From Bubalus kerabau (taxonomy: Eukaryota > Chordata > Mammalia > Artiodactyla > Bovidae), in assembly GCF_029407905.1 (NCBI RefSeq), contig NC_073624.1, positions 5,654,501 to 5,718,500 of the forward strand: a DNA stretch of 64,000 bases, written 5' to 3'. Both the position numbers and the translations under genes were made by a program. The notes beneath the pieces are model-generated. The model did no database searches and was not told the DNA's origin. It saw only the letters and a list, made by a program, of their open reading frames with translations. Positions 21,550 to 32,098 of this stretch are shown piece after piece. The first letter of the stretch is position 1. Each line of letters opens with the position of its first letter.

Positions 21550-21841
21550 CTTAATCCTAAAGGAAATCAACCCTGAATATTCATTGGAAGAACCGATGCT
21601 GAAGCTCCAATACTTTGGCCACCTGATGTGAAGAGCAGACTCATTGGAAAAGACCCTGAACGCTGGGAAGGTTTGAAGGCAGGAGGAGAAGGGGGCGGAA
21701 GAGAATGAGATGTTTAGATAGTATCACTGACTCAATGGACCTGAGTTTGAACAAACTCTGGGAGATACTGGAGAACAGAGGAGCCTGGTGTGCTGCAGTC
21801 AACGGGGTCGCAAAGGGCCAGTGACTGAACAACAACAAAAG
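21550..21841 (+). mobile_element. BovB LINE 3' end
   Basis: Plus-strand remnant of the last coding part and tail of BovB, starting at cctaaaggaaatcaaccctg and containing ccaatactttggccacctga. It ends in an AAC-rich tail (ctgaacaacaacaaaa). It is frame-shifted and 5'-truncated. Confidence 0.9.
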
Positions 21842-22769
21842 CAAATTAGCAGTAGAGGACTAGACTGGCTGATCTCTGGATCCCTTTCCAGCCTTGAAAT
21901 TCCATGATTCTGTGAAGTCCGGTAGGCAGTTGGAGAGAGATGGAACAGGGAAGCAGGTGAGGTTGCCGTGCCAGTGACACAGAGGCGTGGACGAACAGCA
22001 GCAGGTGGTGGCCGGGGGCAGGAACAGGGATGGCTTCTCAGACGGTAGATGAGCTTTGAGGGGAAGGCGGGAGGAGGCACAGGGGGCAGGTGGAGAGGGA
22101 GACACACTCGCTGAGGGCACGTGTTCGCCAGGTGGTGGGTGTTCCAGTGCACGCTGTGATTTAAAGAGCAGTGCCATGAAGGGGATGAGAGTGGGAGAGA
22201 CAGTCAACAGTGCCACGTGTTAGTACCAGGACTCCCGGGCTTGGCGATGTAGAAGCCACAGTTCACCTGTGTACCCCACAAGCTGGCAGCTGCCAGAAGA
22301 GGAATGAAAGTGGGCCCAGCCTCACGTGGTGGTCCTCAGCAGGAGGAGGGAGAAGACTCCACCCAGCTGCTGCCAGTCCTCTGCACCTGCCCCCTGAACG
22401 GGGGCAAGAACTCTTGTCTGCCAATCCACAGGGGGTCAAAGTCTATGTAATTCACCAAAGAAGCGCCGCTCTGAATAAGACCCTTTCCAAGTGACACAGA
22501 GATCAACAGCCCAGTGTGGGCTTCTGGGGTGACGAGGGCCACCGTGGTCTCAGTGACCAGTAGGTACAGAGTGCTGTCATCAGGGAACCTGGGAGCGGTC
22601 CTGGACAGCTGAGACTAGCAGCAGAGTTTCTCAGGATTTAGAGGAGAAGCCTCGTAAAGAGCAAATGGTCACTGCTTAATTTGTTGGCTCCAGTGCTGTA
22701 CCCTGCTGTCTGCGTTTTGTTTTTTTTTTAATTGTGATTAGTTATATTTTTATATTTTGGTCACAAGGG

Positions 22770-22972
22770 AGGGCTTCCCTTGTAGCTCAGTCAGTAAAGA
22801 ATCTGCCTGCAATGCAGGAGACCTGGGTTCGATTCCTGGGTCAGGAAAATCCCCTGGAGAAAGAAATGGCAACCCACTCCACTGTTATTGCCTGGAGAAT
22901 CCCATGGACAGAGGAGCCTGGAGGGTTCCCAGTCCATGGGGTCGCAAGAATCAGACACGACTTAGCGACTAA
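22770..22972 (+). mobile_element. Bov-tA SINE
   Basis: Plus-strand copy from gagggcttcccttgtagctc through the B-box region gggttcgattcctgggtcag to cagacacgacttagcgac. It lies immediately left of a CHR-type SINE on the other strand. Confidence 0.93.
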
Positions 22973-22984
22973 ACCATTACTTAC

Positions 22985-23279
22985 CATTCTTTGGCTGCAC
23001 TGGGTCTCCACTGCTGCGTGCGGGCTTTCTCTGGTTGCGGCGAGCGGGTGGCCCCTCTCTAGCTGTGGTGTGCAGGCTTCTCACCGGGGTGGCTCCTCTC
23101 GTTGCGGAGCACGGGCCCCAGGCACACGGGCTTCGGTAGCTGCAGCACACGGGCTCAGTGGTTGTGGCTTGTGCACTTAGTTGCCAGGAAGATGTGGACT
23201 CTTCTTGGACCAGGGGTTGAACCCATGACTCCCTTTATTGGCGGGCAGATTCTCAGCCATTGGGCCACCAGGGAAGTCT
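22985..23279 (-). mobile_element. CHR-1-type SINE (cetartiodactyl tRNA-Glu family)
   Basis: Minus-strand copy. The GC-rich body repeats gcacgggc-type motifs, and the tRNA-like head at the right ends with gccattgggccaccagggaa. CHR SINEs are shared by whales, hippos and ruminants, so this copy predates the ruminant-specific elements around it. Confidence 0.85.
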
Positions 23280-23435
23280 TCTGCTGTCTGCTCTAAATGT
23301 AGGATGGGACCGGGATGTCTCAGGAGAACTTTCTCTGGAGATGGCAGCCACAGGCCTCACTCACCCCAACCTTGCACTGGGCTGGACACTCCAGCGGTGC
23401 TGGCAGAACTGAGCTCGTTGAAGTGAGATACAAAT

Positions 23436-24766
23436 TGCCGAGGTCCAGCCCCGGCTGATCCAGGATATTTGAAGGGGAGATGGCATCGGCGAGTTCACTG
23501 GATACAATAGCTTTATTTAAATATTCATCAAAGATATAAAGAGTAATAGAATGAGGATAGCTCAGTAGGAAAATTCAGCGGAGAAAAGAGGCTGAGTAGC
23601 TTGGTTTATGCGGAAAATCAATATAACCTGTGACATCAGGTTAGCTCTGACCACGGAGGCCGCAGGCGCCCTCTCGAATAGCGGAAGGTGCCCTACCTTA
23701 GGCACCTTCTCGAGTCGGTCTTAGAAGCCCAGGCAAATAAATGGTCGCAGAGGACCTCCATGCTCCAGATGGAGACTCAGCCGGAATGTGAAAAGAAAGA
23801 ATGACATGGGGAGACCAAGCTTTGGTGAGCAAGGCCCGTAGCTTTATTTTCAAAAGGGGCTTTTATACCCTAAATTGCACATAGAGGATAATAGGGGATG
23901 TGAAATCATACAAAGTCAGCAGTCTTTGATCCTTATTGAAACCAGGGTTTCTTTTCTGCAAACTTATCTTATATAAATGGTTTAGGTGATTTCCATCATC
24001 TTCTGGCCAGAAGGCCTATTAACATTTTATGACTCTTGACAAAGGTTTGTCAACCATAAGACTTATTTTCTCTAAGAGTAATTATTTTAAGGTTTGGCGC
24101 CATCCTCCGAAGGTGTTAGATAAAGTTGCATTCCTATAGGGCAGAGGTGCAGTGGGTTTACAACAAAGGAAAGAATTTATTACCTTAAGGGTCTAAAGTT
24201 GCTAACACCAAGGCCACTACTTATATTTTCTACATACCAAGTATATTAATTAATACACATTCAAGGATACAATACAGGGGATGTGGAAACTTTGCAGCAA
24301 GCATTAGCTCATCAATGAAATCCTTTACTAGTTTTATTCTGACAGTTTCTAACTCTCTGAGAGGCTCTAAGCTATTTGAATATCTTAAGCTTCCCGTGCC
24401 TCTAGAGGCTGGGAGACTGTAAACAATTGTATGCATAGCTGTAGGAGTCCGGGTAAACTTGTCAGGTGAGTTAGAGAGCTATCTGAGGGGTTTGGATTTA
24501 AACACTCCTAATGCCCAGGAACTTTATTAACTGGAGCTGTAAGTTAACTCTTTATCAGAGAGAGCGATATGGTGGTGGGGGACAGCCCCCAGTAAAGTCA
24601 GAGGTGAGAGCACAAAGCAGTAAAGTAGGCAGACTCTGGTTTTTGGGGGTAGATGCTCAAGAATATCCAGGGGGACTCCTGAGGCTCGATCCCGCCTTTG
24701 CGTATCTCGAGCCTCCTTCCTCATGACCTTTGCCACGGGTGGAGGTCCTCACTCCGGCTCCCGGCA
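23436..24766 (-). mobile_element. Solo LTR of a bovine-type endogenous retrovirus (likely class II)
   Basis: A 1331-base element begins TGCCG and ends CGGCA on the plus strand. It is flanked by six bases that match at five of six positions (acaaat at 23430-23435, gcaaat at 24767-24772), as expected for a six-base target duplication of class II ERVs. Transcription would run on the minus strand, where AATAAAG signals lie opposite 23508 and 23850. No gag, pol or env sequence is present, so I call it a solo LTR left by recombination between two LTRs. It resembles the BTLTR1 type as I remember it; the family name needs a library check. Confidence 0.78.
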
Positions 24767-24939
24767 GCAAATGTTAAGCGAAAAGAAGATCCTCCATGCA
24801 TAAAACCATGGTGGCCCTCTCACCTCTGTGAACTGAGCCGCCTAATGGGTCCTTTCCTCTGAGGACTGACGTCAGAGGAGCTGCCAAAGCTGTGGCTTCA
24901 GCTGGAATGAAAATGATGAGAAAGGCTTGCCTCCAGCCT

Positions 24940-25070
24940 GGGAGGACCCTGAGCTGAGGGGCCAGGATTTCCGGAACTGGCTGTGTGATTTCGGCAGGCT
25001 GTTTCACCTCTCCAAAGCCCAGCGTCCCCCTTTGCAAAGTGGAGTGACGATGCCAACATTTCTGGGAAAT
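24940..25070 (+). repeat. MIR-like ancient SINE
   Basis: The motif order aactggctgtgtgatttcgg, caggctgtttcacctctcca and tttgcaaagtggagtgacga follows a plus-strand MIR. Approximate limits. Confidence 0.6.
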
Positions 25071-25285
25071 CCGTGTGCCAAGTGACCGGCAGCTGCAGCC
25101 CGACTGGAGCTCGTGGGGGTCATGGTTACCCTAGAAACCACGTCCGCCCCACCCGGCGTCATATACAGAGCCGCAGAGAGGCACGGATCACATAAACCTT
25201 TGCTGCATTTTTTTCTTTAGATTTCTTTCCTCACAAGCATCTCACCTGCTGGAACATGAATTATACTTCTCTCAAAGGGTGACCT

Positions 25286-25490
25286 GGGGGACTTCCCTGG
25301 TTAAGACTCCATGCTTCCAGTGCAGGGGGCATGGTTTCCATTCCTGGATCAGGAAGATTCCCTAGAGAAGTAAATGGCAACCCACTCCAGTATTCTTGCC
25401 TGGGAAATCCCATGGACAGAGGAGCCTGGCGGGCTACAATCCATGGGGTCACAAAGAGTCAGACAGGATTTAGCAACTCAACGACAACAG
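25286..25490 (+). mobile_element. Chimeric SINE: CHR-2-like head on a BovA body
   Basis: The first about 70 bases (gggggacttccctggttaag, then gtgcagggggcatggtttcc) look like the head of a CHR-2 SINE, while the rest from aagattccctagagaagt is a BovA body ending in caactcaacgacaacag. Most BovA copies in the window carry the Bov-tA head instead. Confidence 0.75.
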
Positions 25491-26339
25491 GGGGCTAAGA
25501 TCCTGCGTATTGCACGAGACGACCAAAAAATGAAAAAGTAAAGGGCAACGTGGGGCTTTTTTGCTGTCCTCTTCCTGGTTTTCTGGGCTCCTTTGGGGAG
25601 AAATTCCTGTGAAGGTCCCTGTAGGGGCTTGCTCACTCACCCTCAGGCAAGAAACCCCGATCACCCACATGCCCATGAGTGAACAAGGATCCAAGCAGGG
25701 CAACCCCAGAGATAGAAGTGGCAAAAGGTTTTATAGGATCTGCTCCCCAGATTTGTTGTAGTGAGTGGAAGAGTCCAGGGCACCCCAAATTCCTTCAGCC
25801 ACAGTCTTCACTGCACTTCTTATGCCTAACCACAGTCTTTTTTGAAAGTGTCTTCGGCGCCCGCCTTTCTGTGAGTAAATAGAATTTTGATCATTATGTA
25901 TTCCACAGACTCAACCTTTGAGCATGAGCTGAGACCGAATCTGTAGGTCATGTTCCCCTAGGGTTCTCAGACTGTTTGCTTTGGTCCGAGTTATCACACC
26001 CACTTGTACATTCAGAAATAAAAGTTTTTGGTTTTTCATCCAAAGACAGTGTTGTGCTGTGTTTTCTTATCCCTCTGGGAATAAACGAACCCTTTTTGTT
26101 TTGTGAACCGCTGGAAAATTTGAACAGCATTTATCTGGAAATAAGCAAGGACTCCTAACTAAATTTAAAATTTCCCTAACTAGGGAAGTAAGACTGTATT
26201 TTAAGAATTAAGTTAGACCAGATGTGGAATAGCGGACTTTTATAGTACCTTTGTCACGAATGGGAGTAGGGGAACCCCTTGGGAGATTAATGAGTCTTTT
26301 AAATTGAAACAGAATTATTTATTTTTTTTTTCTTTTAAG

Positions 26340-26436
26340 ACCAAAACAGAAGGTTGCAGATTCAGAACTAGCTTGTGAACAGGCGCATCAGTACCTTGTC
26401 ACCAAAGCAAAAACCAGATGGTCAGACTTGTCTAAG
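26340..26436 (+). CDS. EFCAB6: EFCAB6 exon (window exon 4 of 9), helical linker
   Basis: A 97-base exon, the shortest in the window, encodes the last base of Arg162 and residues 163-194. The peptide is charged and helical in character, with DSELACEQAHQYLVTKAKTR followed by WSDLSK, leading into the next EF-hand. It contains no loop of its own. The acceptor has a good pyrimidine tract (tttttcttttaag) and the donor is gtgaga. The exon ends in phase 0. The sequence fits the linker between the canonical EF-hand pair of the previous exon and the EF-hand at 31980. Confidence 0.92.
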
Positions 26437-26755
26437 GTGAGAAAGCAATTGTTTCCTTAAAAGGGAAGGGCAGCTATTTCAGTGTTCCAAGGTCATTGGG
26501 ATGATGGAGCTGTTTTGATCCAGTCACTGAGATGGGAAAGCAACTTTTTATACCAATGTAGTGCCTCCTTTGATTCTTAAAATACTTTTTCAAAATAAAT
26601 TCTCACATTCAAGGTCAATTTTGTCTTTAGAAAAAAAAAAGTGATTTTAGGAGTTACATGGACTGAAATTCCTGGCTTTATCTCAGGTTTGATATGAATT
26701 AAAAATTTTTATGAAGCAATGTAAGATGCTATCATATTTCTTTTTACACAGTTAT

Positions 26756-26965
26756 AAAGTGTTAGTCATTCAGTTTTGTCTGACTCTTTGTGACCCCATG
26801 GAGTGTAGCCCGCCAGGCTCCTCTGTCCATGGAATTCTCCAGGCAAGAATACTGGAGTGGGTAACCATCCTCTTCTCTAGGAGATCTTCCCAACCCAGGG
26901 ATTAAACCCGGGTCTCCTGCATTGCAGGTGGATTCTTTACTGTCTGAGCCACCAGGGAAGCCCCC
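26756..26965 (-). mobile_element. Bov-tA SINE
   Basis: Full-length minus-strand copy from gtgttagtcattcagttttg to the head ending gagccaccagggaagccc. It lies about 320 bases downstream of the exon at 26340. Confidence 0.92.
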
Positions 26966-28753
26966 ACAGTTATAAACATGCATTTTAAAGAGATATTTCT
27001 TCCTTTCCTGCCAAAATTATGAAAAGCACGTTTTCAAGGTGTGCAGTGATGTAAATTGTGATTAGAGTGTCAAGATGGACACACACTCTAACAATGGCAG
27101 CTATACCTGCAAGACAGTAGGTCTGAAATGCAAGCCCAGGTCGTCCTGAAGCCTAGACTCTGATGTCACTATTTCTCAATGCAACAAGGACCCAGTAATT
27201 TCACTTTTAAAAGTATTTGTAAACTGCATTATAGGAATACTTTCACACTATTCTGAAGAACATCTCCACTTTATTTCACTTGGTCATTTTCTCTCTGTGT
27301 TCTCTCTTGGCCTGTGTCCAGTGTGAAGGCCTGCTTTTAGGCACCCAGACCGCCTCTTCCTTGGTCCCCATCCTCATAGCATGGACTCTGCCAGCCCGGG
27401 CTAGCAAATCACATGGACTGAGGCTGGACCAGCCTTAGAGGACTCCCCTGGGCCGAGGAGCACAGGGCGTGATCTGGGCTGCACATGGTGGGCACACAGA
27501 GCCCATACTCCACAGGGAGAGGGCAGAGCTAACACCATCAGCCACGTGCCCGCCCCATTCCTGCTTCTCTCCCACCTTCAAACTCCCTCAGGCTGGACCA
27601 ACTCAGGAAAGCAGCCCCTTCTCCCCAGCCTGCCTCTCCTCTTGGCTGCTCTGCCCTCCTTCCCTTATGGAAGCAGCCACCTCTCTGGTCCACTCTCTGC
27701 GCTGCTGCCTGTGGGGCCAGGGACTCCCGAGGGCCACCTCCAGGGCCCTTCACCACTTCTTCCAGCCCCGCCTTGACATCATACAGACTGAGTGCCCGGG
27801 GGGTGTGCCTGCTCCCTCCTGGCGGAACTCACGGACCAGGGGAAGGGACAGTCAAGGAGCACAGGCAGGTTATTAACAAGGCAGGCGGACGCTGAAAGGA
27901 GCAGGCTGCTGGGAGCAGCTGGAGGCTGGGGAGGTCTTTTCTTCCGCCTTGTTCAGTCCACCCTCCCTGAAACGCCTCCACCTCGGTTCCCTGACACCCT
28001 GCAGGTCCCCCTGACTCCTGGCCCAGCCTCCCAGCTGGTGGACCTCCTCCCTGTCCTGGCCCTCTCGCTCCACCTTGGTTCCATGGCCTCTCTTAGCTGC
28101 CTTCATCGTCGATGCTGGGCAGAGCCCCAAACTACGTGCAGAAGAGCTGTGGGGACCCCAGAGCTCTGGGCTGCTGAACCAGCAGCCCCAGTGTCCCCCC
28201 ATGGAAACCTCTTCCATCTCTCCTAGAACTGAGCCTGGTGGGAGTGGGGCAGGGAGGGGACACGGAGGATTACGGAGGAAGAAGGATTTCAGGGGCCTGG
28301 AAGGGGGTGGGGTGGGGGGAGGAGGCGCTTTCTACAGAACCAAGCTCTGGGGCCCTCACTGGCCCCGCAGGACTCAATGGCCCGGCACATGCGGACCGCC
28401 CTGTCCCTCTCTCGGTTTATATTGAGTGCCACACTGAAGGGATTAGTTCTGAAATCTAAACCAGCAGAAAGTAAAGCCCAGAAACAAGATCTGCCGTATT
28501 TCCGCCTGACCGCCTGGTAATGGCATGGCGGGTTCTCACGGGCGCTCACATCCGCACTCTTCACCAGGCCCCGCACTCTGCCGCCGGGCCCCAGCATTTA
28601 GAGATGGTGAAGGTGTCTCCCTTCTGCTGCGTTTCTGTTGGGAATTCACAAAACAGCACCTGCTAATATCCCAAGGGGTGTATTCTCCAGTAAAACTGCC
28701 CTTGAACAAGGGTTCAGGGTTTAGTCATCGTGTGACCTTCATATATAGGGTCA

Positions 28754-28922
28754 TGTGCCCGCCAGGCTCCTCTGTCCATGGGATTCTCCAGGTGGAATAC
28801 TGGAGTGGACTGCTATGCCCTCCTCCAGGGGACCTCCCCAACCCAGGGATCATACCCGAGTCTCTTACGTCTCTCCTGCATTGGCAGGCGGGTTCTTTAC
28901 CACCAGCGCCACCTGGGGAGCC
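28754..28922 (-). mobile_element. Bov-tA SINE, truncated body
   Basis: Minus-strand copy starting within the monomer (cccgccaggctcctctgtcc) with a full tRNA-like head at the right (ggttctttaccaccagcgcc). The distal part of the body is missing. Confidence 0.88.
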
Positions 28923-29111
28923 ACATAAAGTCATGGGGCTCCCCATTCCTGCCATGCACCAGTGGGGGCACGTCCCGCTGGATCCTCAGAAACACAGAGG
29001 CGTTGTCTCCTCTGGGGACAGCTTAGTATGCTCATGTCTATTGAAGTATTTTTGGAAAATAAGGTCGTTGGTTTCTTCAGCAAATATTATTATGAGCTGA
29101 CTATGTTCTGT

Positions 29112-29320
29112 TAGTGAAGTCGCTCAGTCGTGTCCAACTCTTTGCAACCCCAATGGTCTGTATCCCCCCCAGGGTCCTCTGTCCATGGGATTTTCCAGGC
29201 AAGAGTACTGGAGTGGGGTGCCATTTCCTTCTCCAGGGGATCTTCCCAACCCAGATATCGAACCCAGGTCTCCCACATTGTAGACAGACACTTTACCATC
29301 TGAGCCACCAGGAAAGTCCT
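29112..29320 (-). mobile_element. Bov-tA SINE
   Basis: Full-length minus-strand copy from gtgaagtcgctcagtcgtgt to accatctgagccaccaggaa. A C7 run (atccccccc) interrupts its body. Confidence 0.92.
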
Positions 29321-29702
29321 TGTTGCAAGGTACTAAAGATACAATGACCAAAAATAAGATAAAATAAAGACATGTCTGTGCCCCCAGAGACTTGTGGCAT
29401 AAACACCAACAAAAACTCTAAAGAATGGTACGGATCACAATGGCAATGGTGCACATACAACGGGGTGCCCAAGAAGAGGTCAGTAGTAGAAAGATGAGCA
29501 GGTGTTGGACAGGCGTGCGGGGGAGGTGAGAATGCCAAGCCTGAAGCTGAACCGAGGCAGGGGTTCTGCGGGGCTGACCGGCGCGGTGGGGACTGCACGG
29601 ATGGGGCAGACCTCGGGGCAGACCGGGTGGTTTTCAGTGTGAGGCAGTGGATGGATCACAACCGGCTGCACATACTGTTGCTTTTTAAAAAAATCATGGC
29701 AG

Positions 29703-29995
29703 AGGCTTCCCTGGTGGCTCAGTGGTAAAGAACGTGCCTGCCGACGCAGCAGACGTGGGTTTCATCCCCGATCCAGGAAGGTCCCACCTGCCATGAGGCA
29801 GCTAAGCCCGTGAACCGCAGCTGCCGAGCCTGTGCTCCAGAGTCCGGGAACCGCAGCTGGGAGTGCACGTTCACAACTGCGCCAGGCCCTCGTGCCCTGG
29901 AGCCCTCACACGGCAACTAGACTGCAGCCCCTGCGCTCAGCAGCTGGAGAAGAGCCTGCGCAGCGGCAAGGACCCATCACAAAATAAATGCGCAT
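29703..29995 (+). mobile_element. CHR-1-type SINE
   Basis: Plus-strand copy with tRNA-like head (gaggcttccctggtggctca) and a body of repeated gaaccgcagctg-type motifs, ending in an A-rich tail (cacaaaataaatgcgc). Confidence 0.85.
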
Positions 29996-30204
29996 ATGAA
30001 TAACATTTATATATTTTGGGATTTCAGTGGTGTGTGCCAGGAGTAAATAAAGTTATTCTCTTTTAATTGTGGTAAAATAGACATAACATAGTTCTGACTG
30101 CAGGGCCCCAGGAAGGGCTGGCCCGCTGGAGTGGGCTTCTCGGGGGGGTGGTTGTGGGCCTGGAGCCAGTGTCAGCCCGCTAGTAGGCAGGTCTACTTCC
30201 CCAC

Positions 30205-30297
30205 AGCTGGGAACTTAGGTTCCCTGACCAGGGATCGAACCCCGGGCCCCCGCAGTGGAACCGCTGAATCCTAACCACTGGACTACCAGGGAAGTCC
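30205..30297 (-). mobile_element. CHR-2-type SINE fragment
   Basis: Minus-strand tRNA-like head: ggttccctgaccagggatcg, then ctaaccactggactaccagg and gaagtcc at the right end. The sequence to its left (30110-30204) may be a diverged body, but I cannot assign it firmly. Confidence 0.8.
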
Positions 30298-30671
30298 AGT
30301 AATGCATCTCAATTAGCCAGTAGGCAGCTCCCTCCTCCCTGTTCTCTTATTCGAGTTTTTTAATCAGTTTGTCAAATTCTACAAAGGAAAAAAAAAAAAA
30401 ACGATTGGGATGTTTGGCAAGAAATGACATCTTTACTACATGGGGCCTTCCAATTAATGAACACAGTGTAGTTCCATTTATTTTGATCTTTTAAAATGTT
30501 TTTCAAAACAGTTTTAGACTTTCCTGTGTAAAAACCGTACAATCATTTATAAGATTTGTTCCTCAGACTTTCTATTTTTGGTGCTGTTGTAAATGAAATG
30601 TTTTTAAAGTTCATTTTCCACGCCTGATATATTAAAATGTGAATGATTTTGCCTATTGATATAGAATCCCG

Positions 30672-30888
30672 GGGCTTCCCTGGTGGCTCAGATGGTAAAG
30701 AATCCACCTGCAATGTGGGAGACCTGGGTTCGATCCCTGGGTTGGGAAGATCCCCTGGAGAAGGGAACAGCTACCCATTCCAGTGTTCTGGCCTGGAGAA
30801 CTCCATGGACAGAGGAGCCTGGCGGGCTGCAGTCATTTGGGTTGCAGAGAGTCAGACACGACTGAGCAACTTTCACTTTCACTTTTCA
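30672..30888 (+). mobile_element. Bov-tA2 SINE, well preserved
   Basis: Plus-strand full copy from ggggcttccctggtggctca through gggttcgatccctgggttgg to gagcaactttcactttcact. Few changes from the family pattern suggest a relatively recent insertion. Confidence 0.95.
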
Positions 30889-31672
30889 TAGAATCCAGAT
30901 TTATTGCCACTGTATCTTATTATAACACTTTATCCGTGAATTCTTCGTATACCCTATATACAGCCATGTCATTTGTGAATAATGACAATTACATTTCTTC
31001 CTGCCCTGTTGTTATGCCTTTTACCAGTTTTAACTTGCTTAACTACACTGACTCGCACCTCCAGTACAAGGCTAAATACAGAGCAACAGAGATATTCTTG
31101 TCTGATTCTTAGTCGTCCAGAAAACGTTTCATGGTTTCGCCATGAAGTATGATGCTTGCAGAGGACTTGGGAAGTGAACCCATTGTGTCTTCCACGCAGT
31201 GTGTTGGAAGGAGGAGGAATGAACTATTGTTTAGAAACAGTTTAAGACAATGTTCAACACCCTGTGTTACCTGCTCTCCTAGTCTGTGGCCCTTTAAATG
31301 CCTGACACATCCCCAGAGACCTTTTGCACCCCTTGGGGTGTTAAAATGGTACCATGTCGCCTCATCGTAACAACTATGGAGTCTCATGTCCCTTGTTTCC
31401 CCTCTGACGCTGGGGGCCAAGTTCTCTGAAAAGTGGAGACGATAACCTCGAGCAGTGGGGCCACACCTCACCTCCCGGGCTCTGGTTGGCCCTTAATGCT
31501 AACAGTGTTTGAACCCAAATTGTTGCTCAGGAAAAAAAACCCCAGCCACACGCTCAAGACCACTCATTACCAGGAAACAAGCCCGTTCTAGGATGTAACA
31601 CTGGACGTTTTGCTCCGTTGTCTTATTGAACAGAGTGAGGACTTTATTTGGAACATATGCAAAGGAGTAATT

Positions 31673-31864
31673 AGGGACTTCCCTGGTTGTCCAGGGGTTA
31701 AGATTCACCTTCCAACGCAGGGGGCATGGGTTCCATTCGTGGTGAGGAGGCTAAGATTCCACCTGCCTTGTGGCCAAAAAACCAAAACATAAAACAGAAA
31801 CAATATTGTAACAAATTCAATAAAAGACTTTAAAAATGGTCCCCATCCAAAAAAAAAAAAAAAA
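31673..31864 (+). mobile_element. CHR-2-type SINE with poly-A tail
   Basis: Plus-strand copy: head ggacttccctggttgtccag, body aagattccacctgccttgtg, family-typical end aacaaattcaataaaagac, then an A-rich tail. It ends only about 115 bases before the acceptor of the exon at 31980. Confidence 0.9.
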
Positions 31865-31979
31865 TCTTAAAAAAAAAAGTCAACAGGAGGCGACGTGCGT
31901 AAGGGGAAGTCTTAGACTGTCCCAGATACTCTCTGAGCGCATTTTACATGTTACTAAATGCTGTCTTTTAATATTGTAG

Positions 31980-32098
31980 AATTTTATAGAAACCAACAGC
32001 GAGGGCAACGGTATCCTTCGACGACGGGACATGAAGAACGCGCTGTATGGCTTTGACATCCCCCTCACGCCGAGAGAGTTTGAAAAGCTCTGGATGAG
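31980..32098 (+). CDS. EFCAB6: EFCAB6 exon (window exon 5 of 9), EF-hand with altered first ligand
   Basis: A 119-base exon encodes residues 195-233 plus two bases of Arg234. The loop at residues 200-211, NSEGNGILRRRD, has Asn at position 1, Glu at 3, Asn at 5, Gly at 6, Leu at 8 and Asp at 12. It is followed by DMKNALYGFDIPLTPREFEK, the exiting helix and start of the partner unit, whose loop is completed by the next exon. The acceptor is attgtag and the donor is gtgagt. As I recall the human protein it has Asp at loop position 1; Asn there is tolerated in EF-hands but usually weakens binding. The AG carried over joins G at 43059. Confidence 0.93.

Larger units (their letters stand above)
11560..26339. 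other. EFCAB6 intron between window exons 3 and 4
   Basis: A 14.8 kb phase-2 intron, the largest in the window. Between 11560 and about 15000 it is largely unique, with a 41-bp dispersed direct repeat and a MIR-like copy. From about 15000 to 19640 it is an L1 relic broken by a Tigger-like transposon and SINEs. Right of that are a Bov-tA, an L2 tail, a BovB tail, a Bov-tA followed by a CHR SINE, a solo LTR, a MIR-like copy and a chimeric SINE. No coding exon is needed: the AG at 11559 and A at 26340 make one Arg codon. Confidence 0.8.
26437..31979. other. EFCAB6 intron between window exons 4 and 5
   Basis: A 5.5 kb phase-0 intron. It holds three minus-strand and one plus-strand Bov-tA type SINEs, one CHR-1, two CHR-2 copies and an A run at about 30388-30401. 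The block 27300-28700 is GC-rich unique sequence whose overlapping open frames on both strands have no recognisable domains. The acceptor region before 31980 is cttttaatattgtag. Confidence 0.8.

Noticed and set aside
27469..28425. Several overlapping open frames on both strands
   Set aside because: GC-rich intron sequence without recognisable domains; the frames shadow each other and none fits EFCAB6 exon phases.
28525..29100. A 191-residue plus-strand open frame
   Set aside because: It runs through a minus-strand SINE and unrelated intron sequence, so it is a chance frame.
30672..30760. tRNA gene suggested by B-box-like gggttcgatccctgg
   Set aside because: It is the tRNA-derived head of a Bov-tA SINE; the same head recurs many times in the window and lacks an intact cloverleaf.
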